Source: Flavobacterium sp. GT3R68 (GTDB taxonomy: Bacteria; Bacteroidota; Bacteroidia; Flavobacteriales; Flavobacteriaceae). Taken from it: 64,000 nt of DNA. Location of the stretch: contig NZ_VJZK01000001.1 in assembly GCF_007109225.1 (NCBI RefSeq), forward strand, positions 516,731-580,730, in the 5' to 3' direction. Below, one piece after another: positions 34,201 to 43,063 of this stretch. Every line of letters starts with the position of its first letter. Position 1 is the stretch's first letter. The position numbers were made by a program, and so were the translations under genes. The notes beneath the pieces are model-generated. The model did no database searches and was not told the DNA's origin. It saw only the letters and a list, made by a program, of their open reading frames with translations.

Positions 34201-34669
34201 CAGAACGCCATTAACCACCGGAGCAGATTGTAATAACTGCCCTGGAGCACAATGGACAGCAACCAATACGACATTACAGGAATATTTTTATCCGCTGAAC
34301 GCATTGGCGGGAGAAACGAATGTCATCTTCAGAATTGTATTCCATTCCGATGAATCAGCAAATCAATTGGGAGTAGTCGTTGATGATTTTATAATTGACG
34401 GAACATTGGCGAACGAACAATTTGAATTGAATAATATTGCAATTTATCCAAATCCGTCCAAAGGAATTTTTAATATTGCTATGGGCACGATTACACCAAA
34501 GACAATTGAAGTATTTGATCTTACCGGAAAAATTATTTTTTCAAGAACGGATTTCCAAGATAATGCAAGTGATATCAAAATCGATTTGTCAGCAGTTTCT
34601 TCAGGGATTTATTTTGTAAAAATCGCTTCTGAAAATCAGTCTGTCGCCAGAAGAATTATCAAAAATTAA
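31286..34669 (+). CDS. Sortilin-like propeller T9SS protein (paralogue of 4615-8568)
   Basis: A 1127-residue secreted protein. Signal peptide (KKLYLLIILLCSTLGFSQ); N-terminal region with ELAPWMQ and FMRWETHWR; VPS10/Asp-box blades to about residue 750 (GGIWKSTDSGLNW, IYIATGDKDASDTYSIGVL, RDDSMSQWEPFDANLPNVSVTDLEIN). Then an Ig-like/CARDB-type region (about 760-860), a jellyroll-like segment (about 870-1040) and a type A T9SS domain (YPNPSKGIFNI ... RRIIKN). The first ~750 residues are close to those of the protein at 4615-8568, but the rest is unrelated, a clear domain swap. The substrate is unknown. An M13 peptidase follows 35 nt downstream and may share its transcript. Confidence 0.92.
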   Translation: MKKLYLLIILLCSTLGFSQFNELAPWMQAENISKKENATMDEIVASFNEYWQHHDKSKKASGYKPFMRWETHWRNKTNEQGYLITPQEMWQAWAQKKNAKAVTNQNRSLPVSNWLPVGPFTHVNTGSWSSGQGRVGVVCVDPSNAATLYVGSPAGGIWKSTDSGLNWSPMSDNLPQIGVSGIAVDYSNPNTIYIATGDKDASDTYSIGVLKSTDGGVTWNTTGLTFTNTTTLAGDLIIHPTNNQILWCATTTGIWRTTDGGTNWTNEQAGNFAQGSIRIKPSDPTTVYAVSNNRFYKSTNTGDSFAAVLTGLPLSSGRLILDVTPANANYIYILSSTTGNAFQGIYRSTNSGTGFTKTSGTTDIFEGTQSWYDMALAASSTNADEVYTGCLNVWKSTNGGAAVTKINSWSSPTAASYTHADVHFLRFFNNNLYAGTDGGVYVSSNGGTNFSSLTAGLQISQFYKIAVSKQSADKMVGGLQDNGGHAYSSGAWKNYYGADGMDTAVDPNNSDKYYGFIQNGSTLYISSSGGNSISSSVASPSGETGNWVTPLATNAAGELFAGYGQLYKLNGGAWVQQNTSSLGTGNVELIAIDPSNDNTIYVVNGASLYKSTDKGIAFTNVYSAAANITSVCVHSSDSSIVYITTSGTGGQALKSTTGGTSFTSFSTGLPAIGKNVIRHQGRHSLNPLYLGTSLGVYYRDDSMSQWEPFDANLPNVSVTDLEINLEDAKITAATYGRGIWQSVIPAEIPQDDIKLESIRYPTIEISCGSVTPQISVKNKGLNAVTTVTINYQYNGTPLNYVWNGTISPSGSATINLPQITTARGVYTLDVTTTIVNDAYADNNHVAAIFYVNDAGTPAVVNTFTAPADNLLTYIEGSTTSQWQRGIRTGGVLATGTNNVYTTNFTGNYPDGIKSYLVSQCYNLTTVTNPTIRFKMAFDLEPNWDIVYVEYSTNFGQNWNVLGAQGTNWYNSNRTPLTTGADCNNCPGAQWTATNTTLQEYFYPLNALAGETNVIFRIVFHSDESANQLGVVVDDFIIDGTLANEQFELNNIAIYPNPSKGIFNIAMGTITPKTIEVFDLTGKIIFSRTDFQDNASDIKIDLSAVSSGIYFVKIASENQSVARRIIKN

Positions 34670-34704
34670 TACAAATATATCGGCAACTTAACAAACCATA
34701 AAAT

Positions 34705-36768
34705 ATGAAAATGCAGTTCAGTAAAAAATTTCTTTTTGTAATTCCGGCCATCATCGGATTTACGCCTTGCATGGCGCAAAAAGGACCCGCTCAGAAAGAA
34801 CCGGGGATTAACGTTTCCTTCATGGATAAATCGGTAAAACCGGGTGATGATTTCTTCCGCTTCGTAAACGGAACCTGGTTTGATAAAACCGAAATCCCAA
34901 GCGATAAAACCCGATGGGGAAGTTTTGATGAATTGCGTCAAAAAACTGATACCGATGCGTTGGCTATTTTAAAACAGGCAGCCACCAATCCAAAATACAA
35001 ATCCAATACCGATCAGGGTAAAGCTGTCAATCTCTACAAATCCATCATGGATAAGGTAGCCAGAAACAAACAGGGTATTAATCCGTTAAAACCATATTTG
35101 GCAAAAATCGATGCGGTACGCAACATCAACGACCTGCAAAAATTAATGATAGAGATGGAACCTGTTGGAGGAATAGGTTTCTTTGGCGTGGGCGTTGGTG
35201 CTGATGATAAAGACAGTAATAAAAACTCGGTGAGTTTAGGAGCCGGAAGATTAGGCTTGCCAGACAAGGATTATTATGTTTCTGAAGATAACGATTCGAA
35301 AGAAAAACGTGAAAAATACTTGCAGCACGTTGCCCGAATGTTACAATTTATTGGAGAAAATCCTGAAAAAGCAAAAGAAAGCGCGAAACAAATTTTAGCT
35401 TTGGAAATTGAATTGTCAAAACCAAGATTGGACCGTGTGGAACGCAGAGACAGCAGATTGCAATACAATCCGATGACTGTTGCCGAACTTCAACAAATGA
35501 CGCCGGCCATCAATTGGGAAAAATATCTTTCCGGAGTTGGTTTCCCTAAATTAGGATCAATCATCGTAACGCAGCCAAGATACATGAAGGCGTTGCAAAA
35601 TACTTTAGCGGAAAACAAAGTAGAGGATTGGAAAGCATACATGAAATGGTCGTTATTGAACCGAGCTTCAGGGCAGTTGTCTACTGAAATCGGTGCGGCT
35701 AATTTTGATTTCTACGGAAAAGCATTAACCGGAGCTATCAAACAACGTCCTTTAGAAGAAAGAGCTTTGCAAACGATCAACGGTTCTGTTGGTGAAGCGT
35801 TGGGGAAATTATATGTAGAGAAAATGTTCCCGGCTGAAGCCAAAGTGAAAGCCGAAAAAATGATCAGAAATGTCATTAAGGCGTATCAGAACAGATTGAG
35901 TAATTTATCATGGATGTCGCCTGAAACCAAAAAAAGCGCCATTGAGAAATTAAATAAAGTGGCCATTAAAATTGGTTACCCGGACAAATGGAAGGATTAT
36001 TCGGCTTTAAACCTGAAAAGCCCTGCTGAAGGCGGAAGCTATTTCGACAATGTTAACAGTCTCTCCCGTTGGAGCTATAATGATGACCTATCAAAATTAA
36101 CCAAACCGGTAGATAAAACAGAGTGGGGAATGTCGCCACAAACGGTAAATGCGTATTACAATCCTTCGTATAACGAAATTGTATTCCCGGCAGCTATTTT
36201 GCAAGCGCCTTTTTATAACTACCAAGCGGATGAAGCCGTAAATTATGGTGGAATCGGAGCGGTGATCGGTCATGAGATTTCTCATGGATTTGACGATTCA
36301 GGAGCACGATACAATGCGGAGGGAAATCTTGTAGACTGGTGGACAGCAGAGGATCTGAAACAATTTACAGTATTAGGAAATGCACTTGCCGATCAATACA
36401 GCGCGTTGGAGCCATTACCTGGAATCCACGTAGACGGGAAATTTACTTTGGGAGAAAACATTGGTGACTTAGGTGGAATCAACGCAGCATATGATGGGTT
36501 GCAATTGTATCTGAAAGAAAATGGAAACCCCGGATTAATCGACGGTTACACTCCGGAACAACGTTTGTTTATTTCTTGGGCAACAATCTGGCGTTCAAAA
36601 ATGCGTGATGAGGCGATCAAAAATCAGGTAAAAACAGACCCACATACTCCGGGAATGTACCGTGCCTACGTACCGATTCAAAACGTTGATGCTTTTTATG
36701 AAGCCTTCGGAATCAAAAAAGGTGACGGAATGTATGTTGCACCGGAAAACCGTGTAAAAATCTGGTAG
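34705..36768 (+). CDS. M13 (neprilysin/PepO family) metallopeptidase
   Basis: A 687-residue exported zinc endopeptidase. Signal peptide (KFLFVIPAIIGFTPCMAQ), M13 N-terminal domain opening SVKPGDDFFRFVNGTW, and catalytic domain with HEISH (VIGHEISHGFDDSGARY) and third zinc ligand in GENIGDLGGINAAY. NAYYNPSYNEIVFPAAILQ is the substrate-edge strand typical of M13. It ends in VKIW. Length is right for the family. It cleaves short peptides, probably in the periplasm, complementing the secreted M4 enzyme. There is no T9SS tail. It follows the sortilin-like gene and ends at a strong bidirectional terminator. Confidence 0.96.
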   Translation: MKMQFSKKFLFVIPAIIGFTPCMAQKGPAQKEPGINVSFMDKSVKPGDDFFRFVNGTWFDKTEIPSDKTRWGSFDELRQKTDTDALAILKQAATNPKYKSNTDQGKAVNLYKSIMDKVARNKQGINPLKPYLAKIDAVRNINDLQKLMIEMEPVGGIGFFGVGVGADDKDSNKNSVSLGAGRLGLPDKDYYVSEDNDSKEKREKYLQHVARMLQFIGENPEKAKESAKQILALEIELSKPRLDRVERRDSRLQYNPMTVAELQQMTPAINWEKYLSGVGFPKLGSIIVTQPRYMKALQNTLAENKVEDWKAYMKWSLLNRASGQLSTEIGAANFDFYGKALTGAIKQRPLEERALQTINGSVGEALGKLYVEKMFPAEAKVKAEKMIRNVIKAYQNRLSNLSWMSPETKKSAIEKLNKVAIKIGYPDKWKDYSALNLKSPAEGGSYFDNVNSLSRWSYNDDLSKLTKPVDKTEWGMSPQTVNAYYNPSYNEIVFPAAILQAPFYNYQADEAVNYGGIGAVIGHEISHGFDDSGARYNAEGNLVDWWTAEDLKQFTVLGNALADQYSALEPLPGIHVDGKFTLGENIGDLGGINAAYDGLQLYLKENGNPGLIDGYTPEQRLFISWATIWRSKMRDEAIKNQVKTDPHTPGMYRAYVPIQNVDAFYEAFGIKKGDGMYVAPENRVKIW

Positions 36769-36787
36769 TATCCGTTCTATAAAAAAT

Positions 36788-36822
36788 AAAAATCCCATTC
36801 GCTCTCTGCGGATGGGATTTTT
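36788..36822. terminator. Bidirectional terminator
   Basis: A 14-bp stem (36788-36801 and 36809-36822, one G-U pair) with loop CTCTCTG, between the convergent M13 peptidase and EamA genes. Confidence 0.9.
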
Positions 36823-36853
36823 TTATGGAGTTTACTTTTTCAAAAAGCAATTT

Positions 36854-37801
36854 TTAACTTGTTGGAACTATGTTCTTCCGTGTTTTTCGTCGGATGGAAA
36901 TATTGACAATATACAGTCCGGCTAATGTGGTGCAGCCGCCAATAATAATCAGTATGGTAAACGGTTCCTCAAAAATGATAGCGCCAATAATTAAGGCCAC
37001 AATCGGATTGATATAGGCATAAAGGCTGTTGACTTCTGTCGGTAAATGCTGCAGCGAATAGATAAAAGCAATAAAGGTAAGTACCGAACCAAAGATGACC
37101 AGATACCCAATGGCAAGCCATGAAATCATCGGGATAGCAGAAAAAGGAACGCTGGTACCGGTCAGGTCCGTGGCGCCAAACAAGACAAAACTGGAAATCA
37201 TCATCTGAAGGCCCAAACTGAAATACGGATTGAAACTGGCCGCTTTTTCTTTGGTGTAAATCGTCGTAAAAGCCCATGTTAAGGTAGCGATAATGGATAA
37301 GAAAATACCAAATCGAAAATCAGCCTTTAAGAAATCACCTAAATAATCATAGAAAATAATACAGATGCCAAAAAAACTGACCAGTAACCCTTTTACCGCG
37401 AGTGATGAAATCCTTTCGCCCCGAAAAAAAGTGATGATAACAATCCACAAGGGAAAAAGGGAACCGATAATGGCGCCCAAACCACTGCTGATATATTTCA
37501 CGCCCCATGTGCTGAGTCCATTACTGAGCATAAAATTCAATACACTCAAAATAAGGATGGTGCGCCACTGCTTGCGATTGGGCCATTTGGTTTTTTTAAA
37601 CAAGAAATAAGTAAGGTAAATACAACCGCCAAAAAACTGACGCATCGCCACCAATTGAAGCGCGGGCATGTGTTTTACGCCTTCTTTTGACGCAATCCAA
37701 GTGGTTCCCCAAAAAAAACTAACCCAGCATAACGCCAATACCGGCAATCCGATGGTGCTTATTTTGGATGAAAAGAAAGTATGTAATTTGGTTCGGGCCA
37801 C
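36854..37801 (-). CDS. EamA-family (DMT) transporter
   Basis: A 315-residue inner-membrane protein with about ten helices in two EamA repeats (WVSFFWGTTWIASKEGVKHMPALQLVAMRQF in the first; FGIFLSIIATLTWAFTTIYTKEKAA in the second). Drug/metabolite-type exporters of this family move amino acids or other metabolites, and the substrate cannot be read from sequence. Last gene of the leftward run that starts at 42883; its start follows the epimerase-like stop by one base. Confidence 0.92.
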   Translation of the reverse strand: MARTKLHTFFSSKISTIGLPVLALCWVSFFWGTTWIASKEGVKHMPALQLVAMRQFFGGCIYLTYFLFKKTKWPNRKQWRTILILSVLNFMLSNGLSTWGVKYISSGLGAIIGSLFPLWIVIITFFRGERISSLAVKGLLVSFFGICIIFYDYLGDFLKADFRFGIFLSIIATLTWAFTTIYTKEKAASFNPYFSLGLQMMISSFVLFGATDLTGTSVPFSAIPMISWLAIGYLVIFGSVLTFIAFIYSLQHLPTEVNSLYAYINPIVALIIGAIIFEEPFTILIIIGGCTTLAGLYIVNISIRRKTRKNIVPTS

Positions 37802-37802
37802 G

Positions 37803-38606
37803 TTAGGGTTGAGTTATGGTAAATTGATAATCCAGCACTTTTTCTACTCTATCACTGAGGATGACTTTTCCTTTGGAGGGCAGCTGATGATTGAATTCGG
37901 GTGTGACCAAATTAAGCTGGGTAGCTTTTTGCGAATAATATTCCTTGCGGGAAGGATGAAAAGGAGCGACCGCATTGAACACATCACCCCAAGTCTCTTT
38001 TTTAATAATTTTTGAAATGATACCGATGCAATCGCTCTGATGAATCAGATTTATGGGTCCATCCGGATTTTCAAGGTTTTGGCGTCCGGCTAAAAAATGT
38101 ATCGGATGACGATTGTCGCCAATCAACCCGCCAAAACGAAGAACGGTGGTTTTAAAATGGGTACTGGATTGCAAAAATTGTTCTGCCTGCAATAATTGCT
38201 TCCCGGACTCGGTATCGGGTTGTGCATTTGTATTTTCTGTGATTACCGAATTATCATCAGCGTAAATAGAAGTGGAACTGACAAATAGTACTTTTTCTAC
38301 CGAAGATTTTTCAATATAGGCAATAAGCAACTGAATTTTCGCAACAAAATTTTCCTTGTCCGGCCCACGTAATTTGGGCGGAATATCTATAATTAACACT
38401 TCTGTTTCATACAAAAAATCGGTAATAGTGCCCTGAATTCCATTTTCCGTCAGGGCAATCAAAAACGGCTCCATTCCGGATTTTTCCAATACCTCAAGTT
38501 TCTCTGATGAAGTGGTAGAACCTTTCACCAGATGTCCTTCTGCAATTAAATGTTCCGCTAAGGGGAATCCCAGCCAGCCACAGCCTAAAATACTAATTTG
38601 TTTCAT
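37803..38606 (-). CDS. NAD(P)-binding SDR/epimerase-like protein (YeeZ type)
   Basis: A 267-residue cytosolic Rossmann protein. MKQISILGCGWLGFPLAEHL holds the GxGxxG-like dinucleotide site. VLFVSSTSIYADD and VLRFGGLIGDNRHP are typical of extended SDR proteins of the YeeZ group, which lack the usual YxxxK pair. The substrate is unknown. The start at 38606 gives a 14-nt overlap with the M28 peptidase; the longer frame would begin inside that gene's tail without similarity. Confidence 0.85.
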   Translation of the reverse strand: MKQISILGCGWLGFPLAEHLIAEGHLVKGSTTSSEKLEVLEKSGMEPFLIALTENGIQGTITDFLYETEVLIIDIPPKLRGPDKENFVAKIQLLIAYIEKSSVEKVLFVSSTSIYADDNSVITENTNAQPDTESGKQLLQAEQFLQSSTHFKTTVLRFGGLIGDNRHPIHFLAGRQNLENPDGPINLIHQSDCIGIISKIIKKETWGDVFNAVAPFHPSRKEYYSQKATQLNLVTPEFNHQLPSKGKVILSDRVEKVLDYQFTITQP

Positions 38607-40992
38607 TTCCGGATGGGATTGTATTGTTGACCGGCAGATTCGAAGCTTGGTAATCCTCAACTAATGGCGATGGCACGATCACCTCCATTTTTGGTGTGGG
38701 TTTCAGTTTTTGCGTAATTACTACGGCATCATTCAATACAAAAGGCATTGGCATCATCCATGAAGCTCTTTTGGACATCTTAAATTCTGGGTTGGATATT
38801 AAATCAAACGAAGATTCAATAAGGCTCATGTCCAAAACGGTTTCTTTGGGGATTGAGAACTGCATTTCCAATGGCTCATTATCTACGACATAATAACTGA
38901 TTATCTTTTTGCCATTCCGCGGATATTTCGACCCTTTCTGACCTAATGCGGCCGCGCCATTGGCTTTAAAATTATGAAAAACCATTTTTTCATTGGCAAA
39001 AACGTCATAGCGGTTGACTTTCCGGTTTGGAGAAATTTTAATTTTAAGATGCCTTTGCGTTCCAATAATAGTATCCCGGAGAAATTCTACAGTCGGTTTG
39101 GTCAGTGTTATTTTTGGCGCGGCAGCCATATAGGTAAAACCAGAATTGTATTTGCTGTATAATGGATTGTTGTTTAATGTCGCCGCATTTTTCGGGTTTT
39201 CACCTAAGTATTTTTTTGTCCATTCGTCCAGATTAGTGTCATAAGTTGTCCAGACTGCAGCTTCTTTATCGGCATCATAGACATACAAAAGACTGTTGGG
39301 TTTTGCTTTTCCTTTTGCATAATCGGAATTCAGATGGGCTTTTACAAAAAAACCAATGGAAATGAAAATCAACATCAAAGCCCAGATTCTTTTATTATAA
39401 AAATTACCAAAAACAGGAAGCAATAATCCAAACACCAATACCGTCAAAATAGCGCTTCCCGCCAGAATTTTCAATCCCAATCCAATTGGAAACATAATAA
39501 TGAACGGCACAAATAGCAATAATGCCGGTATACTCAAAATTAAGGTAAGGGTTTTGTGGATTTTTTGGGTAATGACAAAATACGCCAATATCAGCAATCC
39601 AGAAAATACCGGAATGATAAAGAATCCGGCTCCCGGAAGCAGAAATGCGATGGCCCCATTGATACAAATCCATATCAATAGCGGAACCACAGATTGGTTC
39701 ATGATTCCACTTTCTGACATAGGTTTTTTATAAGCAATAAAGGATATGGCCAGACTTAAAAAAATGAAAGCTGCAATGTAATCGTGTCCGTTATAAGTGA
39801 ATCCCTGAAGAATGTCGCTGTATTGCGGATAAAACAGCAAAAGGATTTTCCAGCCTAAAAACGTTATCAATCCCGATAATAGCAGTGCAGTAGCAAAAGG
39901 GATAAAGGCTTTTCCAATTTCCCGCGGAATCAAAATCCGTTTTCCGATACCAATAAATATCAAAAGCACAAACATTACAACCGAGATGATCCACATCGGA
40001 ACAATCCATGAAAAAGGATAACTCGCAAAATAGAAAGGCATATTGAAATACACATAATCGTCAGCTGAATTCATTTTTGTTAAATCAGCATTCGAAAAAT
40101 AATGCAGCAACGGCATTAAATAAGTTCCCTGATGCGCCACTGTTTTTTTGCTTAAATGCTTGAGGTCATCCTGCGCCGTATGATAATTAAAATGATCGTC
40201 AATAAAGGCAAAGTTAAAACCGGGAATCTTTCCCTGCTCTCTCAAAACGGTCAGATCGGTATCATTGGGAAGCATTTTATATATACTATACATCAGGGAA
40301 TTCGAAACGGGATATTTCGAACATGCTTCCGAAAAACCGTGCACCATGGCTGCATTTCCTTGATTGACTTCCATCAGCATATAACTCGGGCCACCGGTAC
40401 CCCGTGCTTCAAAATTCAAAACCAGTCCAACGTCTTTAGCCCATTTGTTTTGTGTAACAAAAAGAGCCGCGCCGTTCAGGCCCAATTCTTCGGCATCCGA
40501 AAAAAGAATGATAATGTCGTTTTTATGTTTTGTTTTGGTGTGCAGAAAAGCACGTACCCCTTCCAGAATAGTGGCAATTCCGGAACCATCATCGCTGGCA
40601 CCATGCGAAAAGGAATGAGGCGCGCTGTCATAATGGGATAAGAGCAATAAGGCTTTGGAGTTATCCAATCCTTTAATTCGGGCTAAAATATTTTTTGATT
40701 TCACCAGATTACCCCAGTCGGAAAGTGTTGTTCCTTCTTGTATAGAAGTTTCCAATCCCATTCGTTGTAATTCTCTTTGGAGATAATCGGCAACTTGCTG
40801 ATGGTTTTCGGAACCTATAAAATGGGGTGTTTTTGAAATTTCTGCAACTTGCTCCAAAGCTCTTTTTGTTGAAAATTCGGCTAGCGGACTTTCTTCTTTG
40901 GGAATCCATTGCGGCATCATTGTGAAATACATCAATCCGAGAATCACCATGATAAACAGAGTGGAAAAAAGAGAGGTATAATTTTTTTTCAT
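38593..40992 (-). CDS. M28-family zinc aminopeptidase with membrane domain
   Basis: A 799-residue protein: one N-terminal helix, an M28 peptidase domain (about 60-300), about eight further helices (about 330-560) and a soluble C-terminal region. Metal-binding positions are visible: His in LLSHYDSAP, Asp in HGASDDGSG, Glu-Glu in FSDAEELGLNG, and Glu in LNFEARGTGG. The layout matches membrane M28 enzymes related to ER metallopeptidase 1 and vacuolar Pff1. It probably trims peptides outside the inner membrane. The stop overlaps the next gene by 14 nt. Confidence 0.92.
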   Translation of the reverse strand: MKKNYTSLFSTLFIMVILGLMYFTMMPQWIPKEESPLAEFSTKRALEQVAEISKTPHFIGSENHQQVADYLQRELQRMGLETSIQEGTTLSDWGNLVKSKNILARIKGLDNSKALLLLSHYDSAPHSFSHGASDDGSGIATILEGVRAFLHTKTKHKNDIIILFSDAEELGLNGAALFVTQNKWAKDVGLVLNFEARGTGGPSYMLMEVNQGNAAMVHGFSEACSKYPVSNSLMYSIYKMLPNDTDLTVLREQGKIPGFNFAFIDDHFNYHTAQDDLKHLSKKTVAHQGTYLMPLLHYFSNADLTKMNSADDYVYFNMPFYFASYPFSWIVPMWIISVVMFVLLIFIGIGKRILIPREIGKAFIPFATALLLSGLITFLGWKILLLFYPQYSDILQGFTYNGHDYIAAFIFLSLAISFIAYKKPMSESGIMNQSVVPLLIWICINGAIAFLLPGAGFFIIPVFSGLLILAYFVITQKIHKTLTLILSIPALLLFVPFIIMFPIGLGLKILAGSAILTVLVFGLLLPVFGNFYNKRIWALMLIFISIGFFVKAHLNSDYAKGKAKPNSLLYVYDADKEAAVWTTYDTNLDEWTKKYLGENPKNAATLNNNPLYSKYNSGFTYMAAAPKITLTKPTVEFLRDTIIGTQRHLKIKISPNRKVNRYDVFANEKMVFHNFKANGAAALGQKGSKYPRNGKKIISYYVVDNEPLEMQFSIPKETVLDMSLIESSFDLISNPEFKMSKRASWMMPMPFVLNDAVVITQKLKPTPKMEVIVPSPLVEDYQASNLPVNNTIPSGNETN

Positions 40993-41009
40993 GGCATTAG
41001 TGTTGGGGT

Positions 41010-41357
41010 CTAAATGTCTTTTTTGACTAACATGTAAAAATCATTGTCCAGTGCGAGATAGCCCTGGTCGTATAGGAAATAGTAGGTATTTCCGGTTTTG
41101 GTCTGCAGGATATTGGTAAAAAATTCAAAATCAAATCCTTTTCCCAGTAATTTTGTTCGGGTCGTTTTGGATTTTCCTTCAGTATTGAGTTCGGATAAAA
41201 TTCGGTAGTTCTTGCGCAGCTTATTATTGACATTGCGCATGAAATTGTTACTGTCTTTATTGATCTTGTTGTTGTAGGCGTTTCTGCAACCGTCACTGCA
41301 AAACTTTTTGTCTTCGCGGCCGACTAATTTTTCACCGCATTCTAAGCAGGTTTTCAT
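41010..41357 (-). CDS. Small zinc-ribbon protein
   Basis: A 115-residue cytosolic protein. The N terminus holds a Cys4 zinc ribbon, CLECGEKLVGREDKKFCSDGC (spacing CxxC...CxxxC), followed by basic residues (RNAYNNKINKDSNNFMRNVNNKLRKNYRIL) that could bind nucleic acid. The C-terminal half has no known motif. The start overlaps the stop of the GNAT-nitrilase gene in ATGA, so the two are translationally coupled, and the M28 gene begins 17 nt later. Function unknown. Confidence 0.85.
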   Translation of the reverse strand: MKTCLECGEKLVGREDKKFCSDGCRNAYNNKINKDSNNFMRNVNNKLRKNYRILSELNTEGKSKTTRTKLLGKGFDFEFFTNILQTKTGNTYYFLYDQGYLALDNDFYMLVKKDI

Positions 41358-42883
41358 GGCTTTATTTTTTTGATGTCATATAAATCGCGGCGACGATCTT
41401 TCAAGATTCGGACGCTTCCATGCTCGTGGAGTTCTTTCAGTAAATCGAGATCCACATCTACAATAAGGGTCATTTCGGTATTGGCAGTTGTTTCCGCTTT
41501 TATTCCGTTGCTCGGAAAAGCAAAATCAGATGGAGTAAAAACGGCGGATTGGGCATATTGAATATCCATGTTGTTGACCTTCGGGAGGTTTCCAATGCAT
41601 CCGGCAATCGCAACATAACATTCATTTTCTATGGCACGGGCCTGAGCGCATATTTTTACGCGCATATAAGCGTTTTGCGTATCGGTTAAAAAAGGTACAA
41701 ATAAAATATTCATTCCCTCATCGGCCATTAACCTTGCTTGTTCCGGAAATTCGACATCATAACAGATCATAATCCCGATTTTTCCACAATCGGTGTCAAA
41801 AGTCTGGATGTTTGAACCGCCTTTCATTCCCCAATGCAAAACTTCATTCGGCGTCACGTGGATTTTAGCATACATTTCGGAAGTTCCGTCTCTTTTGCAA
41901 AGAAAACCGACATTGTACAACGTGCCTTTATCCAGATACGGCATGCTTCCGGTAATAATATTGATGTTATATGAAATGGCAAATTCCTGGAAACGTTTTC
42001 GGATGGGGTCCGAATGTCTTGCGAGTTCCCGAATTGCATCTGCTTCCGATAAATGGTTATAATCGGCCATTAAAGGCGCAATGAACAGTTCAGGGAAAAG
42101 CGCAAAATCACAACCATAGCCTGAAACCACATCAATAAAAAATTCACTTTGCTCAAATAAAGAGTCCAGATTATTCAACGGACGCATTTCCCATTGTATT
42201 AATCCAAGGCGGATAACACTCTTCTCCTTGTTGATTAAACTTGGGCTTTCGTTGTAATATATATTGTTCCATTCCAGTAAAACGGCGACCTCTTTAGAAT
42301 CTTTGTCGCCTTCGAGATAATTTTTCATGATCCGCAATACATGAAAATCATTGCTGAGCTGAAAGGAAAGTACCGGGTCGTGTAATTCTTTAAGTTTTAC
42401 TTTATCGATATAGGTTTTCGGGCTTAATTCCTTCGCATAATTAGTGTAATTTGGAATCCTTCCTGCAAAAACAATAGCCTTCAGGTTTAACTCTTCGCAG
42501 ATTTCTTTTCGCGCATCATACAAACGCCTTCCAAGCCGTAAACCTCGATATGTGGGATGGATAAACACATCAATTCCGTATAAAATATCTCCTTTCGGAT
42601 TATGGGTTGAAAAGGTATAGTCTCCGGTTATTTTGGCGTAATCATGGTTTTTGTCAACCAGGTCCTCATCCACCACTAGTGATAATGCGGCTCCAACTAC
42701 TTTTCCATCCACCAAAATGACTAATTGGCCTTCGGGGAAGACTCCCAACAACTTTTCAATATCATCTGCCCGCCAATACGAGTCTACCATTTCGGGATAG
42801 GACTGCACCATGGATTTTTTCAATTGTTTGTAGTCGTCAAACTCAAGATTTCGTAATTCTACTTTTTTTATTTTGGCCTGCAT
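41354..42883 (-). CDS. GNAT acetyltransferase-nitrilase fusion protein
   Basis: A 509-residue cytosolic two-domain protein. The N-terminal GNAT domain (about 1-200) has the acetyl-CoA loop in HPTYRGLRLGRRLYDARKE. The C-terminal carbon-nitrogen hydrolase (about 220-500) has the full Glu-Lys-Cys triad: ALFPELF, YAKIHVTPNE and GIMICYDVEFPE. Such fusions are recurrent in bacteria; the amide substrate is unknown. The start MQAKIKKVELRN at 42883 is chosen because the promoter box TATATTTG occupies 42901-42908, so the upstream ATG at 42913 cannot be in the transcript. First gene of the run down to 36854. Confidence 0.93.
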   Translation of the reverse strand: MQAKIKKVELRNLEFDDYKQLKKSMVQSYPEMVDSYWRADDIEKLLGVFPEGQLVILVDGKVVGAALSLVVDEDLVDKNHDYAKITGDYTFSTHNPKGDILYGIDVFIHPTYRGLRLGRRLYDARKEICEELNLKAIVFAGRIPNYTNYAKELSPKTYIDKVKLKELHDPVLSFQLSNDFHVLRIMKNYLEGDKDSKEVAVLLEWNNIYYNESPSLINKEKSVIRLGLIQWEMRPLNNLDSLFEQSEFFIDVVSGYGCDFALFPELFIAPLMADYNHLSEADAIRELARHSDPIRKRFQEFAISYNINIITGSMPYLDKGTLYNVGFLCKRDGTSEMYAKIHVTPNEVLHWGMKGGSNIQTFDTDCGKIGIMICYDVEFPEQARLMADEGMNILFVPFLTDTQNAYMRVKICAQARAIENECYVAIAGCIGNLPKVNNMDIQYAQSAVFTPSDFAFPSNGIKAETTANTEMTLIVDVDLDLLKELHEHGSVRILKDRRRDLYDIKKIKP

Positions 42884-42900
42884 AAGAGTCTGATTTTGAT

Positions 42901-42931
42901 CAAATATAATCAAAATAATTCCATTTACAAA
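42901..42931 (-). promoter_or_regulatory. Promoter of the GNAT-nitrilase operon
   Basis: Minus-strand TTTG (42931-42928), exactly 19 nt, TATATTTG (42908-42901). A perfect consensus, overlapping the first of three 10-base repeats. Confidence 0.75.
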
Positions 42932-42956
42932 CGGTTACAAACAACTACAAACGAAA
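42927..42956. repeat. Three 10-bp phased ACAAAC repeats
   Basis: ACAAACGGTT, ACAAACAACT and ACAAACGAAA lie head to tail (42927, 42937, 42947), i.e. one helical turn apart. They lie between divergent ssb and the GNAT-nitrilase gene and overlap the -33 box of the latter. They may be an activator or repressor array; function is inferred. Confidence 0.6.
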
Positions 42957-43063
42957 TTAAATAGTTTCCAACCGATTAACTTGACATAGCCATCACATCT
43001 TTGCCTCGTTGATTTGAAACAACAATCATCACGAACATTTATAAACATTTAAATTTACAAGCC

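Noticed and set aside
40156..40641. 161-codon open frame antisense to the M28 peptidase
   Set aside because: Overlaps the metal-binding core of M28; the antisense product looks random.
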